Part shown: one piece after another, positions 1 through 4,903 of the stretch
Numbering within the stretch: the stretch's first letter is position 1
How the letters are laid out: every line of letters starts with the position of its first letter
From: Nitrospiraceae bacterium
GTDB lineage: Bacteria; Nitrospirota; Thermodesulfovibrionia; Thermodesulfovibrionales; UBA9159
Direction of reading: 5' to 3'
Length of the DNA: 5,335 nucleotides
NCBI GenBank assembly: GCA_003453735.1
Contig: DMNE01000311.1
Location: forward strand, 1-5,335
Notes under the pieces: model-generated
Database searches by the model: none
What the model saw: the letters and a program-made list of their open reading frames with translations, nothing else
Told to the model about the DNA's origin: nothing
Made by a program: the position numbers and the translations under genes

Positions 1-426
1 GCGGGTGAGACAGTTGAAGGACTGTTCCGCAGGATTGGAGGGATAATCAAGACCTGTCACTCGCCGCACCTTATCTTTATTATGACAGGGATCAATAATG
101 TTGCATCAGGGGATCTTGATTTTATCGATACTTATAGAGGGGTTTGCAATAAGCTCTTTGATGCTTATCCTAGCGCGAAGATATTCATCCATAGCCTTTT
201 GCCGAATCGGTTGCCGTGGATATCCCCAGATTTCCTTCAGAGTGTGAACCGATCCATCAAGAAGCTGGCGCAGGAAACCGGTGTAGAATATCTCGATCTC
301 TATCCCGAGTTTCTCGATAAGGATGACACTCCGTCAAAAGCCTATTTCCTTGATGACGGTGTCCATCTCAGCCAGAAAGGATATGCCATCTGGTCAGACG
401 TCTTAGCGACGGTCATTAATCGCTGA
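1..426 (+). CDS. SGNH/GDSL-family hydrolase, 3' part (5' end outside window)
   Basis: The frame is open from base 1 and gives 141 residues before TGA at 424-426. Two SGNH signatures are visible. GET near residues 2-4, followed by GLFRRI, resembles block II. FIMTGINN, with Asn at about residue 33, resembles the oxyanion-hole block III. LDDGVHLSQKGY, with Asp119 and His122, is the block V D-x-x-H pair of the catalytic triad. The nucleophile block (GDS) must lie upstream of the window, so perhaps 50-80 residues are missing. The family contains lipases, esterases, acyl-CoA thioesterases and O-acetyl-glycan esterases; substrate and location cannot be told from this fragment. An ATG at 82 lies inside the domain, just before block III, and is not a credible start. 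No T-tract terminator follows. The next gene starts 166 bp downstream on the same strand. Confidence 0.85.
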   Translation, partial: AGETVEGLFRRIGGIIKTCHSPHLIFIMTGINNVASGDLDFIDTYRGVCNKLFDAYPSAKIFIHSLLPNRLPWISPDFLQSVNRSIKKLAQETGVEYLDLYPEFLDKDDTPSKAYFLDDGVHLSQKGYAIWSDVLATVINR

Positions 427-497
427 TACTCAATCAGCAAGACCGTGTGAGTTAGCCGCGACCTTACGGTCAGGACTTCCTGTGCTGGCAGATGAAA

Positions 498-525
498 CGA
501 CATACATGTTACGATATATATGTCG
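498..525. repeat. Imperfect inverted repeat upstream of mqnD
   Basis: Arms CGACATACAT (498-507) and ATATATGTCG (516-525) pair over 10 bp with one C/A mismatch around an 8-nt AT-rich loop. On the plus strand the repeat is followed by an A run rather than a T run, so it does not look like an intrinsic terminator for the upstream hydrolase gene. It ends 67 bp before the mqnD start, where an operator or a 5'-UTR hairpin would sit. A shorter perfect hairpin, GACC-TTAC-GGTC, lies at 460-471. Its function is unknown. Confidence 0.4.
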
Positions 526-592
526 ATTAAAAAAAGCTCTGCCCTTTGAACAAAAGGATGGAGACCATGAAAGGATTGTACAGAGGTAATTC

Positions 593-1420
593 GTGTCGCC
601 TATGGCTCTCACCCTCGGCTATTCTCCTTGCCCCAATGATACGTTCATCTTCTATGCCATGGTGCATCAGAAGATCGACACCGGTGACCTAAGGTTCAAA
701 GAGATCCTCCTTGACGTCGAGACCCTGAACCAAAAGGCATTGAACTCTGGGTTTGATATTACGAAGGTCTCTTTCCATGCATATGGCCATTTGCGTGACA
801 CCTATACCCTTTTGTCCTCGGGTGGAGCACTGGGACGGGGCTGTGGCCCCTTGCTCGTTGCAAAAGCGGAAACAACACCGGAAATGCTCAGGGGGAAAAA
901 GATTGCCATACCCGGCAGGCTCACAACGGCATATCTCCTGCTACAGCTTTTTGACCCTGCCTTAACTGATGATATTGTTGTCATGCCCTTTAACCAGATC
1001 ATGGATTCGGTTAAACGCGGTTCGGTCGATGCCGGGTTGATCATTCATGAGTCACGATTTACGTATTCTGAATATGGGCTTTTCGCGGTAGAGGACCTCG
1101 GGAGATGGTGGGAGTCTGAGACCGGACTCCCTATCCCTCTCGGATGCATTATAGCCGAGAAGCGTCTCGGCTCGGAGACAATAGAGACAGTCGGTACTAT
1201 TATTAGGAAGAGTGTTCAATATGCCTTCTCCCATAGAGAAGAGACCACGGGTTATATCAAAGCTCACTCTCAAGAGCTTGAGGATAGAGTAGTTGAACAG
1301 CATGTCAATTTGTATGTGAACACGTATACTCTTGACCTGGGGAGAGAGGGAACAGCGGCCGTCCAGGAACTCTTACGCCGGGCGGAGGAGAAAGGAGTAT
1401 TCAACAAATCTCCGGTATGA
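593..1420 (+). CDS. mqnD: 1,4-dihydroxy-6-naphthoate synthase (MqnD), futalosine menaquinone pathway
   Basis: MqnD converts cyclic dehypoxanthine futalosine to 1,4-dihydroxy-6-naphthoate, a late cytoplasmic step of the futalosine route to menaquinone. The 275-residue product has the usual family length and a periplasmic-binding-protein-like fold. Recognisable blocks are LTLGYSPCPNDTFIF (residues 6-20), GRGCGPLLVAK (81-91), IPGRLTTAYLL (106-116), LIIHESRFTY (149-158) and GRWWESETGLPIPLGC (170-185). His152 in IHESR corresponds to the histidine proposed as catalytic in the Thermus enzyme. I chose GTG at 593 because AGAGG at 582-586 lies 6 nt upstream of it. The in-frame ATG at 602 is the alternative, with a 15-nt gap. 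No other menaquinone gene is in view, so the pathway is presumably scattered. A neighbouring ferredoxin gene follows after 172 bp but has its own promoter. Confidence 0.95.
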   Translation: MSPMALTLGYSPCPNDTFIFYAMVHQKIDTGDLRFKEILLDVETLNQKALNSGFDITKVSFHAYGHLRDTYTLLSSGGALGRGCGPLLVAKAETTPEMLRGKKIAIPGRLTTAYLLLQLFDPALTDDIVVMPFNQIMDSVKRGSVDAGLIIHESRFTYSEYGLFAVEDLGRWWESETGLPIPLGCIIAEKRLGSETIETVGTIIRKSVQYAFSHREETTGYIKAHSQELEDRVVEQHVNLYVNTYTLDLGREGTAAVQELLRRAEEKGVFNKSPV

Positions 1421-1460
1421 GCGATTTTCGTCCGGAGAAGGTAGCTCTGTTCGTGTCATA

Positions 1461-1478
1461 ACGCACTCTACGCACTCT
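1461..1478. repeat. Perfect tandem 9-bp repeat just upstream of the ferredoxin promoter
   Basis: The 9-mer ACGCACTCT occurs twice back to back (1461-1469 and 1470-1478). The second copy ends 8 bp before the proposed -35 element of the ferredoxin promoter. Direct repeats in this position are typical of activator sites, but the sequence matches no operator I can name. Chance duplication is possible. Confidence 0.4.
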
Positions 1479-1486
1479 TGGTTTTG

Positions 1487-1516
1487 TTGCGTTCCTGCTA
1501 AGAGAACGTTTATAAT
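1487..1516 (+). promoter_or_regulatory. Sigma70-type promoter for the ferredoxin gene
   Basis: A perfect TATAAT -10 box at 1511-1516 is preceded by TTGCGT at 1487-1492, an 18-bp spacer and a 3/6 match to TTGACA. Initiation would be expected near 1523, giving a leader of about 70 nt before the ferredoxin ATG. The -10 match is strong and the -35 weak, which would suit an activated promoter given the tandem repeat just upstream. Confidence 0.6.
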
Positions 1517-1592
1517 ACGTTTCGGGATTTCAGCGATAAAGACCTTTAATGGTGGCACTACTGCCAGCAAAATACAACAAAGGAGGAACAAG

Positions 1593-1775
1593 ATGTCGGT
1601 ACCAGTTGTAGACATGGATTTGTGCATCGGATGTGGAACATGTGTTGAGTTGTGCCCTGAGGTATTCGAACTCAGAGATGACAAGGCATGGGTTATTGGA
1701 GCTGATAAGTGTGACAGCTGTGATTGTGACGCCGCAGCGAACTCATGTCCGGTTGAAGCGATAAAGTTCGAATAG
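1593..1775 (+). CDS. Small 4Fe-4S ferredoxin
   Basis: This 60-residue cytoplasmic electron carrier opens with DLCIGCGTCVELCPEVFEL, the classic CxxCxxCxxxCP motif (Cys11, 14, 17, 21). It closes with CPVEAI, whose Cys52 is the remote fourth ligand of cluster I in this fold. Between them lie Cys40, Cys43 and Cys45, spaced CxxCxC instead of the clostridial CxxCxxC. The family members I recognise, Desulfovibrio-type ferredoxins, carry one [4Fe-4S] cluster, with the former second-cluster cysteines lost or in a disulphide. Whether a second cluster forms here is uncertain. The start is secure: AGGAGG at 1581-1586 sits 6 nt before ATG, and homologues begin just before the PVVD segment. The gene has its own promoter and terminator, so it is probably monocistronic. 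Its redox partner is unknown. Confidence 0.93.
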   Translation: MSVPVVDMDLCIGCGTCVELCPEVFELRDDKAWVIGADKCDSCDCDAAANSCPVEAIKFE

Positions 1776-1788
1776 TTGTCTTTCTGCA

Positions 1789-1827
1789 AGAGGGGGGGTA
1801 GCGAGAAATTATACCCCCCTTTTCTCT
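1789..1827 (+). terminator. Rho-independent terminator of the ferredoxin gene
   Basis: A GGGGGGTA arm (1793-1800) pairs perfectly with TACCCCCC (1812-1819) around an 11-nt loop, and a TTTTCTCT tract follows directly from 1820. The stem can be extended outward by G-T and A-T pairs. It begins about 15 nt after the ferredoxin stop. On the opposite strand the trailing sequence is poor in T, so it should not terminate the converging yrfG transcript efficiently. Confidence 0.9.
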
Positions 1828-1908
1828 AGGTTGGGCGTACACCCTTTCCGGACTCTCGGACATGGGAAGATCCTCGTACAATACACTGGGCATCCCCCTA
1901 ATCGTAGA

Positions 1909-2613
1909 CTATGTTGTCAAGAAACCGTAACCTTTAGCGGTTGAGGAGTTGGTCATCAGCTCTTTGAAATCTCTTAGCTTAGGAAATTTAGTTGATGATT
2001 TGCCACCTTTTCTTGAGTTTGCTTTTGTTTTGAGTAGAAGATATTTTATTCCGTAAGCTTTGGCCGTTATTAATATGTCCTCAGAGTCATCGATAAAAAG
2101 TGTTTTGTCTTTGTTGAAATGGATCATCCTTTCGAGTTTCTGCCAAAATTCGATCTTCTCTTTCGGATAACCTAATTCGAAAGATGTTATGCACCTGTCA
2201 AAAAACGTGCCGATCTCTGTCTTTTTCAGTTTTATGTCCAGCACCTTGTAATGGGCATTTGTGACCATGTAGATCTTTTTCCCCTGCTCTTTAATCATAC
2301 CAAGGAAGTCCTCGACATGGGGATGTACTTCGATAAGATGTCTTATCTGCTCCTTGAGGGCAGGGATGTCGAGTTTCAACTCTCGTGACCAAAAATCAAT
2401 ATCTGTCCAGTTGAGGGTGCCTTCATGTGCCCTGTATTTCTCAAGAAGTTCTTTTTTTGCCTTCCCGAAAGTTATACTTTGTTTCTCAGCATACTTTTCA
2501 GGGACAAGGTGCTCCCAGAAGTAGTCGTCAAAATATTTATCCAGAAGAGTCCCGTCCATGTCCAGCAGAACAACTTTAATATCCTTGAGAGGGATCATCT
2601 GAATGGTCGTCAT
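1909..2613 (-). CDS. yrfG: HAD-superfamily GMP/IMP nucleotidase, YrfG-like
   Basis: This 234-residue HAD hydrolase closely resembles E. coli YrfG, which dephosphorylates purine nucleoside monophosphates (GMP, IMP). Motif I is VVLLDMDGTLLD, with nucleophile Asp18 and acid/base Asp20. Motif II is MVTNAH, with Thr118. Motif III is the lysine of GYPKE (Lys151). Motif IV is LFIDDSED, with Asp175 and Asp176 binding Mg2+. The YrfG-specific segments FDDYFWEHLVPE (28-39) and TLNWTDIDFWS (66-76, in the helical cap) are well kept, which favours this subfamily over a general phosphatase. The start at 2613 is supported by GAGGA on the minus strand, 7 nt upstream; Met6 is an alternative. The last 25 or so residues, rich in Lys, Ser and Thr, extend beyond the conserved core. 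By eye the gene is more AT-rich than mqnD. The phosphatase gene upstream on the same strand ends 109 bp before it, so co-transcription is possible. Confidence 0.88.
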   Translation of the reverse strand: MTTIQMIPLKDIKVVLLDMDGTLLDKYFDDYFWEHLVPEKYAEKQSITFGKAKKELLEKYRAHEGTLNWTDIDFWSRELKLDIPALKEQIRHLIEVHPHVEDFLGMIKEQGKKIYMVTNAHYKVLDIKLKKTEIGTFFDRCITSFELGYPKEKIEFWQKLERMIHFNKDKTLFIDDSEDILITAKAYGIKYLLLKTKANSRKGGKSSTKFPKLRDFKELMTNSSTAKGYGFLTT

Positions 2614-2722
2614 ATCTGTATCCTCGTCACAGCGGAAGCACTGAAGGACATGGCGCTGATAAAGCGTGAACCGTGCGACGTGCAGAGTAAAGCAAAAAAA
2701 TCAGATTGCCGCTTGTTCCCTT

Positions 2723-3511
2723 TCATCTATTAAGAATCTGCAATGCCTTGTCATGCAGTCTCGTGTTTCCGGAAGCCAGGAGGGACACGCTTTTTCCAAG
2801 TCCGAGTTCGACATCGCCTATAGGGTCACCCTTCATATCGGTAAACATTCCTCCTGCCTCTCTTACCAAAAGCCATCCACCGGCAAAATCAAAGCTCCTC
2901 GAAAGGGATGGATTCACAAATACGCTTATGGATTCGCATGCAAGATATGCAAGGTCGAGGGCTATTGACCCAAGGCACCGAGTCTTGCGGGACCTTGAAA
3001 GCAGGGGAACGATCCTTGAGATATCCTTGCCGGGCGTCTGTGCCTCGTAAGCAACGAGGTAAAATTCCTCATCCTTCTGGGTTGAGATCATTTCATTATT
3101 CAGAAAAGCTCCTTGTCCTTTTTCTGCTCGAAACTCATCACCAGTAATGAGATTAACCACATAGGCTGTGGTAATACTGTCAACGGTCTCACCATCTGCG
3201 ATCGCGATGGATGTGCAATAAAAGGGGATTCCCGATATGGCGTTCTTACTACCGTCTATGGGATCTATGAGAACTTTTTTGCCGCCGCCGTTTATCTCTT
3301 TAAGCCCGTATTCCTCAGAAACAATCGAGAACGGGTAACCGGAGGATTCAAGTTCATAGAGGATGGTATCCTCCGCAATTTTATCAATAGGAAAGGTCTT
3401 ATCCCCTGCGGCCCCCACCCCTATGGCTTTCTGCGTCAACGGCCTGAAACGCTCCTCTTCCAACCGCACTAAGAGCTTTTCCCTTATCTTCTGCAAAACC
3501 GCAAGATACAT
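2723..3511 (-). CDS. Inositol monophosphatase / fructose-1,6-bisphosphatase family protein, class IV (archaeal-type)
   Basis: This is a Mg2+-dependent, lithium-sensitive-type sugar phosphatase. From the ATG at 3511 it is 262 residues, the usual size. In the longer numbering from TTG 3553, the motifs are GAAGDKTFPIDKIAED (47-62), IVSEEYG (77-83, metal-binding Glu), the family signature LIDPIDGSKNAISGIPFY (95-112, metal Asp97 and Asp100) and SFDFAGGWLLVREAGG (220-235, metal Asp222). The GDKT-DKIAED and DPIDGS-N-GIPFY wording is that of the archaeal bifunctional IMPase/FBPase group rather than SuhB or CysQ. It could act on inositol-1-phosphate, fructose-1,6-bisphosphate or both. I prefer ATG 3511, which begins right at the first helix of the fold and has a weak GAG 6 nt upstream. 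The TTG at 3553 would add 14 residues and lacks a ribosome site. The neighbouring minus-strand gene downstream is another phosphatase. Confidence 0.85.
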   Translation of the reverse strand: MYLAVLQKIREKLLVRLEEERFRPLTQKAIGVGAAGDKTFPIDKIAEDTILYELESSGYPFSIVSEEYGLKEINGGGKKVLIDPIDGSKNAISGIPFYCTSIAIADGETVDSITTAYVVNLITGDEFRAEKGQGAFLNNEMISTQKDEEFYLVAYEAQTPGKDISRIVPLLSRSRKTRCLGSIALDLAYLACESISVFVNPSLSRSFDFAGGWLLVREAGGMFTDMKGDPIGDVELGLGKSVSLLASGNTRLHDKALQILNR

Positions 3512-3738
3512 GGTAGTCTCAAGTATTTTACCGTAAGCATTGCTTTCTCGCAATAACGTGAAAACAGAGGTTGCGCCTTAATTATTGGGACACTGCCAAA
3601 ACAGGCTATGGACAGTCCGACAGCGTAGGGTGCCTTTTGCCCTCCATGATACAGCCCCGCCTTCCGCCAGTTCATCCGGATTCCTCAAGTTTCAGTCGCT
3701 TCGCACAATGCTCCTGTGATAAGATGTGGGTAGGCGTT

Positions 3739-4188
3739 ATGAAGAAACGATTCATCATTGTACCTTTTTTATTTCTTCTTCTTGCTGTCGCCGCTTATCT
3801 CCTCTGGCCTTCGAACGAAAGCCGGATTAAGAAACTCTTCAACGAAGGGGCAAAAGCACTGGAGAGGAAAGATCTGGACGCAGTCATGTCAAAGGTGTCC
3901 TATAATTATCGTGACGATTACGGTTTGACTTACCTCTCCCTCAAGGAGACCCTTAAGAGAGAGTTTGCGAACCTTTCGGACATCAGTGTGGAATATGAGC
4001 TTACAAAGGTTCAGGTCAAAGACAATACGGCGACAGCTGAATTACAAGTGAGGATTTCTGCAACAAGAGGGACGGAGGCAGGATACATTATGGGAGATAT
4101 CAAGACCCCTCTTCCCGTAAAATTCACCCTTGAAAAAGAGCATACAAAATGGTTGATTGCCAAGACAGAAAAAGTGGAAGGCTCGTGA
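3739..4188 (+). CDS. Membrane-anchored NTF2-like (SnoaL/DUF4440-type) protein
   Basis: The product is 149 residues. MKKRF followed by a hydrophobic stretch (residues 6-22, ending LLW) forms an uncleaved signal anchor or signal peptide, so the rest should be periplasmic. No lipobox cysteine is present. Residues 27-145 have the pattern of the NTF2-like cone fold: an amphipathic helix (IKKLFNEGAKALERKDL), the VMSKVSYNYRD segment, a second helix (LSLKETLKREF), then alternating beta-strands ending in FTLEKEHTKWLIAKTEKVEG. Such domains occur in many unrelated enzymes and binding proteins, so no reaction can be assigned. I chose ATG 3739 because it gives the KKRF signal start. ATG 3724 would add MWVGV, and a TTG at 3571 would add 56 residues of unlikely sequence. 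The ribosome site is weak (AGG, 4 nt upstream). An open frame continues directly past its TGA (see 4185-4368). Confidence 0.72.
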   Translation: MKKRFIIVPFLFLLLAVAAYLLWPSNESRIKKLFNEGAKALERKDLDAVMSKVSYNYRDDYGLTYLSLKETLKREFANLSDISVEYELTKVQVKDNTATAELQVRISATRGTEAGYIMGDIKTPLPVKFTLEKEHTKWLIAKTEKVEGS

Positions 4189-4368
4189 GAAAGATATGGC
4201 TTCATCCTGTCAAAGGCCATTTCATTTAATGTCAGCGCTTTTCTTGCAGTCCTCATTGCATTGTTGGCAGTCATTGTACCCGTGGATATCTGGTGTCGGA
4301 TTGCGGATATCGTGACAATTGATGCGCATAACGTGACAATACGACTAGCCGAAAATTGGTTCACCTGA
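4185..4368 (+). other. Possible small membrane protein gene, decayed gene or C-terminal extension
   Basis: After the TGA of the NTF2-like gene the same frame stays open for 59 codons to TGA at 4366-4368. It encodes a hydrophobic run, SAFLAVLIALLAVIVPV, followed by a polar tail ending RLAENWFT. No ATG opens this frame. A GTG at 4185 overlaps the preceding stop (GTGA, as in translational coupling) and reads VRKIWLHPVKGHFI before TAA. A single-base shift within about 4200-4215 would join it to the hydrophobic frame and give a 60-residue one-TM protein. So this may be a frameshifted gene, a pseudogene, a read-through extension or chance. The minus strand is also open here (ORF 4011-4394), which weakens the coding argument. 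Confidence 0.3.
4282..4344 (+). repeat. Imperfect tandem repeat, three 21-nt units
   Basis: Units at 4282-4302, 4303-4323 and 4324-4344 share blocks at the same offset. GGATATC recurs exactly 21 bp apart in units 1 and 2, and CGTGACAAT recurs exactly 21 bp apart in units 2 and 3. Units 2 and 3 agree at about 15 of 21 positions. The period is a whole number of codons in the open frame described for 4185-4368, giving heptads such as ADIVTID and AHNVTIR. Confidence 0.45.
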
Positions 4369-4385
4369 TACCTCTCAGTTATCAG
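4365..4385. repeat. Short inverted repeat
   Basis: CTGATA (4365-4370) and TATCAG (4380-4385) form perfect 6-bp arms around a 9-nt loop, overlapping the stop of the open frame at 4366. No T tract follows, so it is at most a weak hairpin at a transcript end. Confidence 0.3.
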
Positions 4386-4418
4386 ACAACGCAACTCCGC
4401 AAGACTTTGTCCCGTAAC

Positions 4419-4505
4419 ATGCGCATCGTAACGAAACGAAAATTCCTGCCATTTATCGCCTGCGCTTTCAACGTGATGGCCGGCGGTGCGGGTTATTTTT
4501 GGTAG
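4419..4505 (+). CDS. Candidate small ORF, hydrophobic 28-residue peptide
   Basis: ATG at 4419 opens a 28-codon frame ending in TAG at 4503-4505. The peptide begins with a basic stretch (MRIVTKRK) followed by FLPFIACAFNVMAGGAGYFW, the layout of a small single-pass membrane peptide or a truncated signal sequence. No convincing ribosome site precedes it (the upstream bases are TTTGTCCCGTAAC), so it may be a remnant or chance. Nothing identifies a function. Confidence 0.2.
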   Translation: MRIVTKRKFLPFIACAFNVMAGGAGYFW

Positions 4506-4635
4506 TCAACGGTCGATAGCCCTATTCCTCGGAAAAGAGAGTTTTGTCCCGAACTTTGCACAGCCTCTCATATGCGAGTAAGGCAGTCCTGCGCCCCGGA
4601 GTTCACCCCGCAAATCGTGAGGGAAAGGATTTCTC

Positions 4636-4662
4636 GTCGGGTTTGTGAACACAAATCCCGAC
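4636..4662. repeat. Strong hairpin with GAAC tetraloop
   Basis: GTCGGGTTTGT (4636-4646) pairs with ACAAATCCCGAC (4651-4662) through 11 Watson-Crick pairs. There is one bulged T at 4656 and a GAAC loop. Neither strand has a T tract after the stem (AAAGCTTA on plus, GAGAAATC on minus), so it is not an intrinsic terminator. It is a structural element of unknown role. Confidence 0.55.
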
Positions 4663-4686
4663 AAAGCTTAGACTGAACCTACATAC

Positions 4687-4707
4687 ATACGGCCTCATCT
4701 GAGGTAT
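4687..4707. repeat. Short inverted repeat
   Basis: CCTCA (4693-4697) and TGAGG (4700-4704) are perfect inverted arms, flanked by ATAC and TAT that could extend the stem past an internal GG. It lies 25 nt after the 4636-4662 hairpin, so the two could belong to one folded transcript. Confidence 0.3.
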
Positions 4708-4799
4708 GAAACGGGGAACCATGGATGCAATCTTTAACCCTTAGTTTTTCATGAAATTGCGAAATTGGAGGCATAACAAAAAATAAACGATCTATTTTC

Positions 4800-4828
4800 T
4801 TGCAATGCCTTAGATTAGAGGGTAAAAT
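4800..4828 (+). promoter_or_regulatory. Sigma70-type promoter for the CBS-domain gene
   Basis: TTGCAA at 4800-4805 and TAAAAT at 4823-4828 are separated by the optimal 17 bp, matching consensus at 4/6 and 5/6 positions. An AT-rich stretch lies just upstream (4775-4799), like an UP element. Transcription would start near 4835, leaving about 70 nt before the ATG at 4904. Confidence 0.6.
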
Positions 4829-4903
4829 TGGAAAGCAGAGGACCTTGCGACAAGGGTTCTACCCCGTTGCGAATGGCATTGACCGGTACACGGGAGGTGA
4901 GCG

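Larger units (their letters stand above)
4506..4799. other. Intergenic stretch with several hairpins, no convincing gene
   Basis: No open frame here looks like protein. The longest, ATG 4572 to TGA 4676 (34 codons), lacks a ribosome site and reads as basic, low-pattern sequence. The stretch holds a strong hairpin at 4636-4662 and a smaller one at 4687-4707. It is GC-richer in its first half and AT-rich from about 4735. It could be the 3' region of an upstream transcript, a small structured RNA, or neutral spacer. I recognise no known riboswitch or RNA family in it. Confidence 0.5.

Noticed and set aside
836..849. GGGGC-TGTG-GCCCC hairpin inside mqnD
   Set aside because: It is explained by the codons of the conserved GRGCGP motif, and no T run follows.
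1332..1592. Extended N-terminus for the ferredoxin from an in-frame ATG at 1332
   Set aside because: It would overlap the end of mqnD and add 87 non-ferredoxin residues. The AGGAGG before ATG 1593 and the normal ferredoxin length settle the start.
3484..3675. 63-codon minus-strand ORF with GAGGA 6 nt before its ATG
   Set aside because: It overlaps the phosphatase gene start out of frame and resembles no known protein. The signal is kept only as part of the spacer finding.
4186..4220. UGA as selenocysteine, with a stem (ATGGC...GCCAT, 4196-4220) 7 nt downstream resembling a bacterial SECIS
   Set aside because: The stem has only 7 pairs including one G-T. The residues around the codon (GS-U-ER) match no selenoprotein I know, and the NTF2-like domain looks complete before the UGA.
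4266..4280. Sigma54-like TTGGCAG...TTG
   Set aside because: The -12 GC is not at the required 12-bp distance from the -24 GG.
4011..4394. 127-codon minus-strand ORF
   Set aside because: It lies mostly antisense to the NTF2-like gene and its composition is not protein-like. I treat it as a shadow.
4655..4725. Resemblance to the 3' half of a c-di-GMP-I riboswitch or to ydaO (c-di-AMP), from AAAGC and CGGGGAACC segments
   Set aside because: The conserved GCAAACC and GAAA-loop part of c-di-GMP-I is absent. The GGGGTGAATCC and GCTAACC blocks of ydaO are absent too.
4847..4870. GGGTTCTACCCC resembling a tRNA T arm
   Set aside because: No acceptor stem, anticodon arm or CCA end can be placed around it.
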